A stretch of DNA of 39,856 nucleotides from contig JAAYOM010000036.1 of the NCBI GenBank assembly GCA_012520315.1, positions 1 through 39,856 on the forward strand, in the 5' to 3' direction. Positions 1-7,369 of this stretch are shown one piece after another. A program made the translations under genes and the position numbers. This DNA is from Bacillota bacterium (GTDB lineage: Bacteria; Bacillota; Limnochordia; Darwinibacteriales; Darwinibacteriaceae). Under the pieces are notes generated by a model. The model was given only the letters and a program-made list of their open reading frames with translations, searched no databases and was not told the origin of the DNA. Position 1 is the first letter of the stretch. Every line of letters starts with the position of its first letter.

Positions 1-774
1 ATAGTCATCTACTGGATCGCGACCATCAACGCCAGCTGCATCCACCAGGTGGATAATCAAGCGGGTCCGTTCGATATGACGCAGAAAGTCTATGCCCAAA
101 CCCACACCAGCATGAGCCCCTTCGATTAATCCCGGGATGTCTGCTATCACGAATGCATGCCCCGGCTCCAAAGATACTACACCGAGGTTAGGAATCAGTG
201 TGGTGAAGGGATAGTTCGCAACTTTCGGACGGGCAGCCGACACCACCGACAGGAGGGTTGACTTGCCGACATTCGGATAGCCCACAAGGCCCACATCAGC
301 TAACAGCTTAAGCTCAAGCTTAAGCCACAGTTCCCGCCCTGGCTCGCCCCTTTCAGCAAAGGAGGGCGCTTGGCGGGTTGGCGTTGTAAAGTGCGTATTG
401 CCCCTGCCGCCTCTGCCGCCGGGCAGAACCAAAACGCGGCTGTTAGGCACTGTAAGATCCAGCAGCACCTCACCAGTATCGGCATCTTTTACCAGTGTAC
501 CGGGGGGCACCCTGATTTCCAAGTCTTCACCGTCTTTACCTGCCATGTTTTTAGACTGGCCTGCCTTACCGGAAGGGGCTACAAATTTGCGCCGGTAACG
601 AAAGTCCATTAAGGTTGAGAGCCCTTCGTCCACTACGAAGTAAATGCTTCCTCCCCGGCCGCCATCGCCTCCAGCAGGACCGCCCGCCGGCACATATTTT
701 TCGCGTCGAAAACGTGCTACTCCATCTCCACCATCACCCGATTTTACATAAATGCGGGCACGATCAACAAACAT
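1..774 (-). CDS. obg: GTPase Obg/CgtA, 3' part cut off by window edge
   Basis: This is the first 258 codons of the ribosome-associated GTPase Obg, which acts in late 50S subunit assembly and, in spore formers, in stress and sporulation control. The N-terminal Obg fold is visible as a glycine-rich region ([18 protein letters not shown]) over about residues 1-158. It is followed by the G domain with the P-loop GYPNVGKST, switch I NYPFTTL and the G3 motif DIPGL. The NKxD motif and any C-terminal domain lie outside the window. The ATG at 774 is chosen because AAGGAGG sits just upstream. A terminator hairpin (791-822) separates it from rpmA and its T-run abuts this ribosome-binding site, so expression may depend on read-through or a promoter I do not see. 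The rplU-prp-rpmA-obg order is conserved in Bacillota. Confidence 0.97.
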   Translation of the reverse strand, partial: MFVDRARIYVKSGDGGDGVARFRREKYVPAGGPAGGDGGRGGSIYFVVDEGLSTLMDFRYRRKFVAPSGKAGQSKNMAGKDGEDLEIRVPPGTLVKDADTGEVLLDLTVPNSRVLVLPGGRGGRGNTHFTTPTRQAPSFAERGEPGRELWLKLELKLLADVGLVGYPNVGKSTLLSVVSAARPKVANYPFTTLIPNLGVVSLEPGHAFVIADIPGLIEGAHAGVGLGIDFLRHIERTRLIIHLVDAAGVDGRDPVDDY

Positions 775-790
775 GATCTGTCCTCCTTTG

Positions 791-822
791 AAAAAACCCC
801 TTTGCACCGGAGCACAAAGGGG
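791..822 (-). terminator. Rho-independent terminator after rpmA
   Basis: Read on the minus strand, CCCCTTTG pairs with CAAAGGGG (797-822), and the stem can extend inward through two G-U pairs and one C-G pair around a TCCG loop. Six T residues (796-791) follow directly. It lies between the rpmA stop and the obg ribosome-binding site, so it should reduce transcription into obg. Confidence 0.85.
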
Positions 823-829
823 ATTATCA

Positions 830-1117
830 CTAAGCGAGTGCGGCTTCAGTAATTACACTGACCGCCTTACTTGTTTTTCCTAGGCGTTCGAAGGAAACAT
901 AGCCATCGGCCAGAGCAAACAATGTATCATCTTTGCCTAGACCAACATTCACACCAGGTTTGATCTTAGTTCCGCGCTGTCTAATGATAATACTACCTGC
1001 AGTCACAAACTGTCCGTCGTGACTCTTAACACCAAGGCGTTTCGCAGCAGAATCTCTGCCATTCTTAGTGCTTCCGCCGCCTTTTTTTGAAGCGAACAAT
1101 TGCAGATTCATTCTCAC
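830..1117 (-). CDS. rpmA: 50S ribosomal protein L27 with Prp-cleaved N-terminal extension
   Basis: This 95-residue protein is L27, a component of the 50S peptidyl-transferase region. It has the family core [13 protein letters not shown] and [12 protein letters not shown]. Its start, [15 protein letters not shown], is the Bacillota-type extension that the cysteine protease Prp removes after FA to expose the functional N-terminus; the sequence shows the motif, and cleavage is known for the family. GTG at 1117 is preferred over ATG at 1111 because AAGGAGGT lies 8 nt before GTG. The gene overlaps the 3' end of prp by 53 nt in another frame, so the extension is encoded inside the protease gene. 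A terminator follows. Confidence 0.97.
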   Translation of the reverse strand: MRMNLQLFASKKGGGSTKNGRDSAAKRLGVKSHDGQFVTAGSIIIRQRGTKIKPGVNVGLGKDDTLFALADGYVSFERLGKTSKAVSVITEAALA

Positions 1118-1457
1118 GGTATGGCACCTCCTTCACACTAACATGCTTACCGTATTCCTCTTCTATGGCCGAAAGGCCTGTATAAAGCACTTTGAGTACC
1201 AACTGAGCCTGTTTCCATTCTTCCTGCGCCAATTTCTCAGGCAACAGACAAAGCAACAGGCCGTCAGCTTCATCAATTTCCACCAAACAGTCAATCTCAA
1301 TAACTTCTTGAATGCCAAGGACTGCAGTCTGCGCTAAGGCTGACACGGCAGCACAGACAATGTCTTCTCCGTGTGCTGCAAAGCCCGAGTGGCCCTCTAC
1401 AAGAAAACCCTGCCACCCCTCGACCTGCTTGTTCCGGTAAAACTCCAACGTGATCAT
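1065..1457 (-). CDS. prp: Ribosomal-processing cysteine protease Prp
   Basis: Prp cleaves the N-terminal extension of L27. The family signature GHSGF[15 protein letters not shown] is present, giving the catalytic pair His23 and Cys35 when counted from ATG at 1457. That start lies 4 nt after the rplU stop and is probably translationally coupled, since I see no strong ribosome-binding site; a TTG at 1481 would add 8 residues overlapping rplU. At 130 residues it is longer than the usual roughly 106-115. The extra tail is basic (ends FKKRRRKH) and is produced by reading on through the rpmA start region in another frame. Position between rplU and rpmA is the standard context. Confidence 0.93.
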   Translation of the reverse strand: MITLEFYRNKQVEGWQGFLVEGHSGFAAHGEDIVCAAVSALAQTAVLGIQEVIEIDCLVEIDEADGLLLCLLPEKLAQEEWKQAQLVLKVLYTGLSAIEEEYGKHVSVKEVPYRENESAIVRFKKRRRKH

Positions 1458-1461
1458 TGCA

Positions 1462-1773
1462 CTATGCTGTGATGGATTCAATTACCAATTTGGTGTATGG
1501 CTGGCGATGACCGCGTTTGCGACGGTAGTTTTTCTTAGCTTTGTACTTAAAGACAATGATCTTCTTCTGCTTACCGTGCTTAGCAACTTTAGCCACAACT
1601 TTCGCACCGTCAACATAGGGTGTGCCAACCTGGGTATTACCATCTTGGCTCACGAGCAGAATACGATCGAAAACGATTTCGTCGCCTTCATTGACATTGA
1701 GCTTTTCAACATAAATGGCATCGCCTGTGGACACACGATATTGTTTGCCACCAGTTTCGATAACGGCGTACAA
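1462..1773 (-). CDS. rplU: 50S ribosomal protein L21
   Basis: L21 binds 23S rRNA in the 50S subunit. The 103-residue product starts [14 protein letters not shown] and ends with the basic [18 protein letters not shown] region typical of the family, matching its usual length. The start is taken as TTG at 1773 because AAGGAGG precedes it by 8 nt and the family N-terminus begins exactly there; longer open frames reaching 1872 would add non-homologous residues that run through the leader. It heads rplU-prp-rpmA and is preceded by a structured 148-nt leader after rng. Confidence 0.97.
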   Translation of the reverse strand: MYAVIETGGKQYRVSTGDAIYVEKLNVNEGDEIVFDRILLVSQDGNTQVGTPYVDGAKVVAKVAKHGKQKKIIVFKYKAKKNYRRKRGHRQPYTKLVIESITA

Positions 1774-1921
1774 TACGTCCACCTCCTTCTCTAGACTCGC
1801 CATGCAGGTACATGTGGGTTCCCCCCCATGTTTTTCGACACCTGTTCTGAGCGGCTTCGACTGCCGGTTCAATAGAGCCTAGCAATCTACCCAATCATTC
1901 TACCACCAAGGCCCGTACCTG
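1774..1921 (-). promoter_or_regulatory. Structured rplU leader, candidate L21 leader
   Basis: The 148 nt between rng and rplU can fold just before the ribosome-binding site. On the minus strand CATGGGGG pairs with CCCACATG (one mismatch, GGAA loop), and an outer stem pairs CAGGT with ACCTG. Bacillota often carry an autoregulatory L21 leader RNA here. I infer that role from position and foldability only; I did not match the Rfam consensus. I see no convincing terminator or sigma-A promoter in it. Confidence 0.4.
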
Positions 1922-3334
1922 TCAATCAATACTGCTGCTTTGAATCTGATAATCTTGACGTACAAGGGTATCATCACCCTGTACAGTTATTTTCTTGCCG
2001 ATGTGCTTTTCCAATGCATGCAGGTTGCTTTTTTGAGGTCCAATTACAAGCCCAGCCACTGCAGGGTGGCAGCGTACCTTGATGGACTCAACACCTTCTT
2101 GCGCCAGCGCGCTGACCTCTTTGGCAATCCGAAAGGCCAATGTAGCATCTGAGAGCACCCGCCCTCTGCCCTTGCAGTGGGGGCAATCTACCTCCATTAC
2201 GTGGGAGAGGAGCCGATCGGTCTTTTTACGGGTCAGTTCCACTAAACCCAAGCGAGTGAAGCCCAATAGATTTGTGCGCGTCTTGTCCGCCTTAAGGCTC
2301 ATGGACAGTTGTTCCAAGACAGCCTCACGGTTATTCGGTTCTGACATATCAATGAAATCAATGATCACAATGCCCCCATAATTACGCAGACGCAGCTGAT
2401 GGGCAATTTCCGCCGCTGCCTGCAAGTTGGTCTTTAACACCGTATCCTGCAGGTTTTTGCTGCCTACATATTTCCCAGTATTGACATCAATGCTCAAAAG
2501 CGCCTCTGTCTGGTTAAAAACCAGATAGCCTCCACAGTCGAGCCAGACTCGGTTTTGACCTGCCCTTTCCAGCTCTTTATCTAAGGCAAGATAGGTGAAG
2601 AGATCTACTTTCCCTTCATACAAATCCACTCTTGCCCCCTTCACTCCCAGGGCAGCAAGGTCTTCCTGCACCCGCCTTTGCATCTTTGGACTGTCTACTA
2701 TTACCCTAGTATAGTCTGGCACATACAGGTCGCGCAGTATGCGATGGACAAGGTCGTAGTCCTGATACAGCAATCTGGATGATGACTTGCGGCGATACTT
2801 CTCTTGGATCCTTTCCCAGTCCTGCAAGAGTTCCGCTAGATCCTCCTGCAGCTCCGCCTTAGTGCGGCCTTCCGCCACAGTGCGCACAATTACCCCGCAG
2901 CCGGGAGGACGGATTTCCTCAGCAACTTCCTTCAGTCTGACCCTTTCATCCTGATCTGTAATCTGCCGAGACACACCAGTATGATCTTGCACCGGCATCA
3001 GCACCAAGTAGCGTCCGGGCAGGGAAATTTTGGTTGTAACCCGGGGCCCTTTCGTACCCACTGCTTCTTTTGACACCTGTACCATGATGGTGTCACCGGT
3101 CTTCACATCCCCAGCTGCATCTGCCAAGAACAAAAAGGCATTTTTGGGCATGCCGATATCGACAAAGGCAGCACCCATACCGGGCAGCACATTTTCCACC
3201 AGGCCCTTATAGACATTACCGCCCAGACGATCTTCGCAGTGACGTTCTAGATAGTATTCTGCCAGCCGACGGTTCTCCACAATGCCCACCTGTACTTGGT
3301 TAAGCAAAGCAGAAATAACGATTTTCCTTTTCAT
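1922..3334 (-). CDS. rng: Ribonuclease E/G family endoribonuclease
   Basis: This 470-residue protein is a single-strand-specific endoribonuclease of the RNase E/G family, which acts in rRNA maturation and mRNA turnover. It has an N-terminal S1-type RNA-binding region (about residues 37-120), the Mg-binding aspartates D283 in SIDVNTGKYVG and D326/D329 in IIDFIDM, and the Zn-link CPHC at C384 and C387. It lacks the long C-terminal scaffold of proteobacterial RNase E, so it is RNase G-sized. ATG at 3334 has GAGG about 7 nt upstream. It lies 3 nt after the DUF2344 gene and upstream of rplU. Placement with ribosomal protein genes and obg fits a role in ribosome production. Confidence 0.95.
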   Translation of the reverse strand: MKRKIVISALLNQVQVGIVENRRLAEYYLERHCEDRLGGNVYKGLVENVLPGMGAAFVDIGMPKNAFLFLADAAGDVKTGDTIMVQVSKEAVGTKGPRVTTKISLPGRYLVLMPVQDHTGVSRQITDQDERVRLKEVAEEIRPPGCGVIVRTVAEGRTKAELQEDLAELLQDWERIQEKYRRKSSSRLLYQDYDLVHRILRDLYVPDYTRVIVDSPKMQRRVQEDLAALGVKGARVDLYEGKVDLFTYLALDKELERAGQNRVWLDCGGYLVFNQTEALLSIDVNTGKYVGSKNLQDTVLKTNLQAAAEIAHQLRLRNYGGIVIIDFIDMSEPNNREAVLEQLSMSLKADKTRTNLLGFTRLGLVELTRKKTDRLLSHVMEVDCPHCKGRGRVLSDATLAFRIAKEVSALAQEGVESIKVRCHPAVAGLVIGPQKSNLHALEKHIGKKITVQGDDTLVRQDYQIQSSSID

Positions 3335-3337
3335 TGC

Positions 3338-4018
3338 TTATCCTCGATTCCCTAAAGGTGGGAAACAGCTGTTCCCAACTCTGTTGAATTGCCCCGTTCT
3401 GGTAATTGTTGCCTCCAGATGGGAAAAACCAAGGAGTACGCCTAGCTCTTCCATGCGTATATTGGTCTCAGTCCCCAATCCGCAGAGACAGTCAATTACT
3501 GTGCCTGCAGGGGTGTTCTCAATATGACTAACATCGTATAGAAACGGGCGGATATTAATCTCCCGCGTTCCTCTCTTAGTTTCTCGGTTCACCACTAAGC
3601 TATCCACGGTCTGGAGATGCTGCCAACGTTCCTCGATTTCCTCAGCACTTGCTCCCGGCAGGAAAATTTTCCAGGAAGCCGCGTTGACAATGCTTTGCAG
3701 GGAAGCTGTTTTTTCCGGCAGTCGCTCTGCCTTAAGCACTTTCAAGCCCCGGGGCAAGTGCCGGTTATATTCCTCGACAAACTCCCTTGGGCCTAAATCG
3801 GCTGCAAAGGCGAAGTCGCCATATTCTGCCTCGCTTAAGACACCTACAGGCAGGGGAAAACTGAAACTCATGAGGGGCCTGGCTGTAAATCCCTGGGAAA
3901 ATGCTATGGGCAGATGGGCCCTGCGCCCTGCCCTTTCCATCGTACGCACTAGATCAAGGTGGGAGAGATATCTAACTTCTGGCCCCTTCGTAAATTGAAA
4001 GCGAATAACACTACCCAT
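3338..4018 (-). CDS. DUF2344 / TIGR03936 radical SAM-linked protein
   Basis: This 226-residue protein matches the DUF2344 family, known as the radical SAM-linked protein because it is encoded beside, or fused to, a TIGR03960-type radical SAM enzyme. The recognisable N-terminal block is RYLSHLDLVRTMERAGRRA followed by IAFSQGFTARP. The biochemical role is unknown. The start ATG at 4018 has GGGAGGGAG upstream and overlaps the end of the radical SAM gene by 8 nt, implying translational coupling and probably a complex. I infer a joint reaction, perhaps on an RNA or ribosomal target given the adjacent rng and ribosomal genes, but nothing in the sequence identifies the substrate. Confidence 0.88.
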   Translation of the reverse strand: MGSVIRFQFTKGPEVRYLSHLDLVRTMERAGRRAHLPIAFSQGFTARPLMSFSFPLPVGVLSEAEYGDFAFAADLGPREFVEEYNRHLPRGLKVLKAERLPEKTASLQSIVNAASWKIFLPGASAEEIEERWQHLQTVDSLVVNRETKRGTREINIRPFLYDVSHIENTPAGTVIDCLCGLGTETNIRMEELGVLLGFSHLEATITRTGQFNRVGNSCFPPLGNRG

Positions 4019-5867
4019 CGCTCTCCCTCCCTACCAGGGCGTTGGCAACCCTTAGATCAGGGCAAACGCCGCAACGGCTGCAAATATCCCAGCGGCAATC
4101 TGGTGTAGTTGCACCCCTTTGGGCCAGCTCCCACTCTCTGCGCAGAAAGTCAGCATCTATACCGCAACTGAGATGCTCCCAGGGCAAGGGTTCATACCAG
4201 TCCCTTGCTCGATTGGCATAATCCTTAGGATCAATACCCTCTGCACGGAAGGCTTCCAGCCATAGATCGAAACGGAAACAGTCGGTCCAACTGTCAAACT
4301 GGCAACCTAAATCTGCCGCCCTCTCTAAGACCGCTGCAAGACGCCTGTCACCTCTGGCAAACACTGCCTCCAGGAAACTTTCTTCGACTCGCGGATAGTT
4401 AAACTGGATCCCTGGGTGGCGCAAACGTTCCTTCAAGAAATTCTGCTTGGAACGCAGTGTTTCCATTGAGTCCTGTGCCATCCATTGGAAAGGTGTATGG
4501 GGCTTGGGCACAAAAGATGCCACGCTTATGGAGACTTCAGGCCGTCTGCGCGATGTCCGGTGTTCCCTGCCCCAGGCCAGCACCTGGTGGGCCAAATCTA
4601 CGATGCCTTGGAGATCCTCTTCGGTCTCAGTAGGCAGACCAATCATGAAGTAGAGTTTTATGCGGGACCAGCCTGCGGCAAAGGCACTCTTAACTACATC
4701 CATCAGATCTTGATCAGAGACATTTTTATTGATCACATCCCGAAGCCTCTGCGTTCCCGCTTCAGGGGCAAAAGTAAGTCCGGTCCTGCGGGCCTTTTGA
4801 ATCTCCTGGGCAAGCTCTACCCCAAAGGAATCCAGTCGCAGGGACGGCAAGGAAACTGAGATGCCGCAAGGCTGGTACTGCTCAATCAGGTCCCGAACCA
4901 AACTGCCTATTTGTCCGTAGTCACCGCTGGACAAAGACGACAGCGAGATCGCTTCATACCCCGTGCTTTCCACCAAACGGGCGATCTGTTCTTTGAGAAC
5001 GCCAGGTTCCCGCTCCCTGACCGGACGATAGATCATGCCCGCCTGGCAAAACCTGCAGCCCCTGGTACAACCGCGCAAAATCTCAGCCATAACCCGGTCA
5101 TGAATTACTTCAACATAGGGAACAACAAACTCCTCGGGATAGGGAAGACTGTTAAAGTCCCTTACCACACGCTTTTTCACCTCACCGGGGATATCCTGGC
5201 GCAGCGGTTCTAAGCCTGAAAATCGGCCTTCTCCGTCATACACAGGTTTGTAAAACTTGGGAACATAGACGCCATCGATTAGTGCCAACTGTCCAAGGAG
5301 TTCATCCCTGGAGGCGCCTGCCGCCTTACCCTTTTTCACTAGATCTATGATTTCATGGATGACTTCTTCCCCTTCACCCAAAACCACAAAGTCAAGAAAA
5401 TCTACTAAAGGCTCCACATTAAAAGCGGATGGGCCGCCTGCCATGATTAAAGGCTGCACGCCATTCCGCTCGGTGCTTCTGCGGGGAATCCCTGCCAAAT
5501 CCAGCATCTTAAGTATATTCGTGTAACTCAGTTCATGCTGCAAAGTAAAGCCGACCAAATCGAAGGATACGAGCTCTTTGCCCGATTCTAGGGCAGTCAA
5601 GGGGATTTTTCTCTCTTCCATCAAAGCCTGCATGTCAAGCCAAGGAGCATAGACACGCTCTGCGAGCGCGTCCTGCCTCCCATTGACAAGCGCATAAAGA
5701 ATCTTAAAGCCCAGATGGGCCATGCCTACATCATAAATGTCTGGAAAAGCTAAAGCTACCTTAACGTCAACCTCAGCCCAGTTCTTGTGCTGCGCGTTGA
5801 CTTCCTGATTAGTGTAACGGGCCGGTTTAGTTACCAGCGGCAGAAGCGGTAAAAGACGCTTGTCCAT
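4011..5867 (-). CDS. TIGR03960-family B12-binding-like radical SAM protein
   Basis: This 618-residue protein has an N-terminal cobalamin-binding-like domain (about residues 30-180, including PDIYDVGMAHLGF and VVLGEGEE). A radical SAM core follows with the [4Fe-4S] motif C267-x3-C271-x2-C274 (RGCTRGCRFCQAG). Near the C-terminus four cysteines, C591, C596, C599 and C602 (CRWDICSRCGVC), could bind a second cluster or zinc. It resembles methylthiotransferase and radical SAM methylase architecture, but its reaction is not established. ATG at 5867 follows GGGAGTGG. It overlaps the DUF2344 gene by 8 nt and lies 24 nt after spoIVFB, so it is part of the long morphogenesis/ribosome transcription unit. 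Confidence 0.93.
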   Translation of the reverse strand: MDKRLLPLLPLVTKPARYTNQEVNAQHKNWAEVDVKVALAFPDIYDVGMAHLGFKILYALVNGRQDALAERVYAPWLDMQALMEERKIPLTALESGKELVSFDLVGFTLQHELSYTNILKMLDLAGIPRRSTERNGVQPLIMAGGPSAFNVEPLVDFLDFVVLGEGEEVIHEIIDLVKKGKAAGASRDELLGQLALIDGVYVPKFYKPVYDGEGRFSGLEPLRQDIPGEVKKRVVRDFNSLPYPEEFVVPYVEVIHDRVMAEILRGCTRGCRFCQAGMIYRPVREREPGVLKEQIARLVESTGYEAISLSSLSSGDYGQIGSLVRDLIEQYQPCGISVSLPSLRLDSFGVELAQEIQKARRTGLTFAPEAGTQRLRDVINKNVSDQDLMDVVKSAFAAGWSRIKLYFMIGLPTETEEDLQGIVDLAHQVLAWGREHRTSRRRPEVSISVASFVPKPHTPFQWMAQDSMETLRSKQNFLKERLRHPGIQFNYPRVEESFLEAVFARGDRRLAAVLERAADLGCQFDSWTDCFRFDLWLEAFRAEGIDPKDYANRARDWYEPLPWEHLSCGIDADFLRREWELAQRGATTPDCRWDICSRCGVCPDLRVANALVGRESDG

Positions 5868-5891
5868 TAGACCACTCCCTTCATCAAACGA

Positions 5892-6776
5892 TTATATTTT
5901 GTGTACTTGTATGGCCCCTAATTTATGTGATAATCCATGTTCAAAAAGGGCCCTAATCAACTCGATCTCTTCCACGCATCCGATCACTCGCCCTTCCAGG
6001 TCTAACACCCACACCAGATGATAGCAAGGCGGCTGAAAATGCTGGAACACCTCGCCCAGAGAGGTTTCTAGCGTGGCTACCAGTTCTCTGGCCACAAGCA
6101 CCCTCTTTAAGCGCAGCTCCTGTTTCTTATAGGTCAAATAACGCATAAAAACGTAGCTGGCGTTTTTTTGCTCCTGCCTGGCCGCCAAAAAAAGCATAAG
6201 ACCGGCTGAAACATGCAGAAGCCCCTGCAGCTTAGCAAGATAGAGAAGGTACCCTCCCCAGCCCGCCAAAAGTACACTGAGCACCTGTCCCAGCAGGGAC
6301 GCAATCCGAGTTGCCTCCTTATAGCCCCTGCGTTTGGCAGCCAGGCTGCGCAGGATGCGGCCCCCATCCAGAGGCAAAGCTGGGATTAAGTTGAATACTG
6401 CCATGCCAATATTGGCTCGAATGAAAAGATCAAACCATGCTTGATCAAATTCAAGGTAAGGCTGGAGTGCGTAGGCAATAAAAACAAGTAAACCATTACT
6501 AAGGGGACCAGCAATGGCAACCAGCCATTCAATCTCTGGACTTAACTGCAGCATAGCATCTAGTCTGGCCACACCGCCGAAAGGTAAAAGTTCGACATCC
6601 GTGATTTGGAGCCGATACACCTTGGCCACCAGAAGATGAAAGCTCTCATGCCAAATGACAATAGCAAAGAGCAAGAGAGCTTGCCACAGCCTCCCATAGG
6701 CGAAGGCTGCCACCAAGAGCAGAATGAAAAAGGGATTCACTTTAAGGGGAATCCCAAAATAGCTGCCTAACCGCAT
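5892..6776 (-). CDS. spoIVFB: SpoIVFB-type intramembrane metalloprotease (M50) with CBS domain
   Basis: This is a site-2-type zinc protease, which in Bacillus cleaves pro-sigma-K in the membrane around the forespore. Counting from ATG at 6776 gives HESFH at H43-E44-H47 and NLIPALPLDGG with D137, the same numbers as the catalytic residues of B. subtilis SpoIVFB. That supports this start over a TTG at 6785. Several hydrophobic segments cover residues 12-200, and a C-terminal CBS-like domain (about residues 230-290, HLVWVLDLEGRVIG) would sense ATP in the family. It starts 2 nt after the stop of a 79-residue membrane protein. A normal SpoIVFA with an M23/LytM domain is absent here. Confidence 0.93.
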   Translation of the reverse strand: MRLGSYFGIPLKVNPFFILLLVAAFAYGRLWQALLLFAIVIWHESFHLLVAKVYRLQITDVELLPFGGVARLDAMLQLSPEIEWLVAIAGPLSNGLLVFIAYALQPYLEFDQAWFDLFIRANIGMAVFNLIPALPLDGGRILRSLAAKRRGYKEATRIASLLGQVLSVLLAGWGGYLLYLAKLQGLLHVSAGLMLFLAARQEQKNASYVFMRYLTYKKQELRLKRVLVARELVATLETSLGEVFQHFQPPCYHLVWVLDLEGRVIGCVEEIELIRALFEHGLSHKLGAIQVHKI

Positions 6777-6778
6777 CG

Positions 6779-7018
6779 CTACCAACCGAAGGCCGCTTCA
6801 GACCACCCTTCGAGGAGAGAGCCAAAATCCCAGGTGCTCCACCCTTGGGTGAATCCTACCTTTTGTAGGATGGGCTGCACGGAAAAATTGGTAGAGACCA
6901 CAAAAGAAACGTATTCAGTCACTGGTTGGGCAATTTCTAGATTCGTGTGCACAAGAACTACCATAACTAAAAAGACAGTCAAAGCCAAGAGAAAATTTCG
7001 AAGTAGAGTCTTTCCCAC
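6779..7018 (-). CDS. 79-aa single-pass membrane protein, possible minimal SpoIVFA
   Basis: This small protein has a basic N-terminus, one transmembrane helix (about residues 7-25, NFLLALTVFLVMVVLVH) and about 54 residues predicted outside the cytoplasm (TEYVSFVVSTNFSVQPILQKV). GTG at 7018 has AGGAGG 9 nt upstream, and the stop lies 2 nt before the spoIVFB ATG, so it is very likely translated and coupled. In relatives the gene at this position, between minD/minE and spoIVFB, is spoIVFA, whose product holds SpoIVFB in an inactive complex with BofA. The layout here resembles the membrane and juxtamembrane part of SpoIVFA without the peptidase-like domain. That identity is inferred from position and topology. 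Confidence 0.7.
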   Translation of the reverse strand: MGKTLLRNFLLALTVFLVMVVLVHTNLEIAQPVTEYVSFVVSTNFSVQPILQKVGFTQGWSTWDFGSLLEGWSEAAFGW

Positions 7019-7092
7019 ACTGACGCACCTCCTTCGCCTACTTACAGTATATTACCGAAGGAGCTTGATCATGATTATTTACGCCAGGTTGG

Positions 7093-7356
7093 CTAGAGAT
7101 TGCGCCTCACGTTTTTCACAGGAATATTGGCAATCAGGGCAACGGAGTCATCGCCCTCATCAAAGCTGACCTCAAGGCCCTCTTCATCGATCTCCAAATA
7201 TTTGGAGATCACCTCAATAAGTTCTTCTTCAAGCGCCTCTACAAGTCCAGGAGAGAGGCTGGCTCGATCATGTACCAAAACCAGACGCAGTCTTTCTTTA
7301 GCCTTATTCTTGCTTCCTTCTGAGCCGCTAAACAGTCTCGTAATAAACTCGAACAT
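7093..7356 (-). CDS. minE: Cell division topological specificity factor MinE
   Basis: MinE stimulates the MinD ATPase and drives the pole-to-pole or dynamic localisation of MinCD, restricting septa to the correct site. The 87-residue product starts MFEFITRLFSG, an amphipathic membrane/MinD-contact helix, followed by AKERLRLVLVHDRASLSP and the dimerisation part VSKYLEID-type (VISKYLEIDEEGLEV). The start ATG at 7356 has AAAGGAGG at good spacing; an upstream in-frame start would add ten unrelated residues. It follows minD by 13 nt. MinE beside MinD is common in Clostridia and absent from Bacillus, which helps place the organism. Confidence 0.95.
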   Translation of the reverse strand: MFEFITRLFSGSEGSKNKAKERLRLVLVHDRASLSPGLVEALEEELIEVISKYLEIDEEGLEVSFDEGDDSVALIANIPVKNVRRNL

Positions 7357-7369
7357 GCCTATCCCTCCT

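Noticed and set aside
1706-1894. Extra minus-strand open frame across the rplU leader
   Set aside because: It overlaps the proposed leader and the rplU start in another frame and has no homology-like features.
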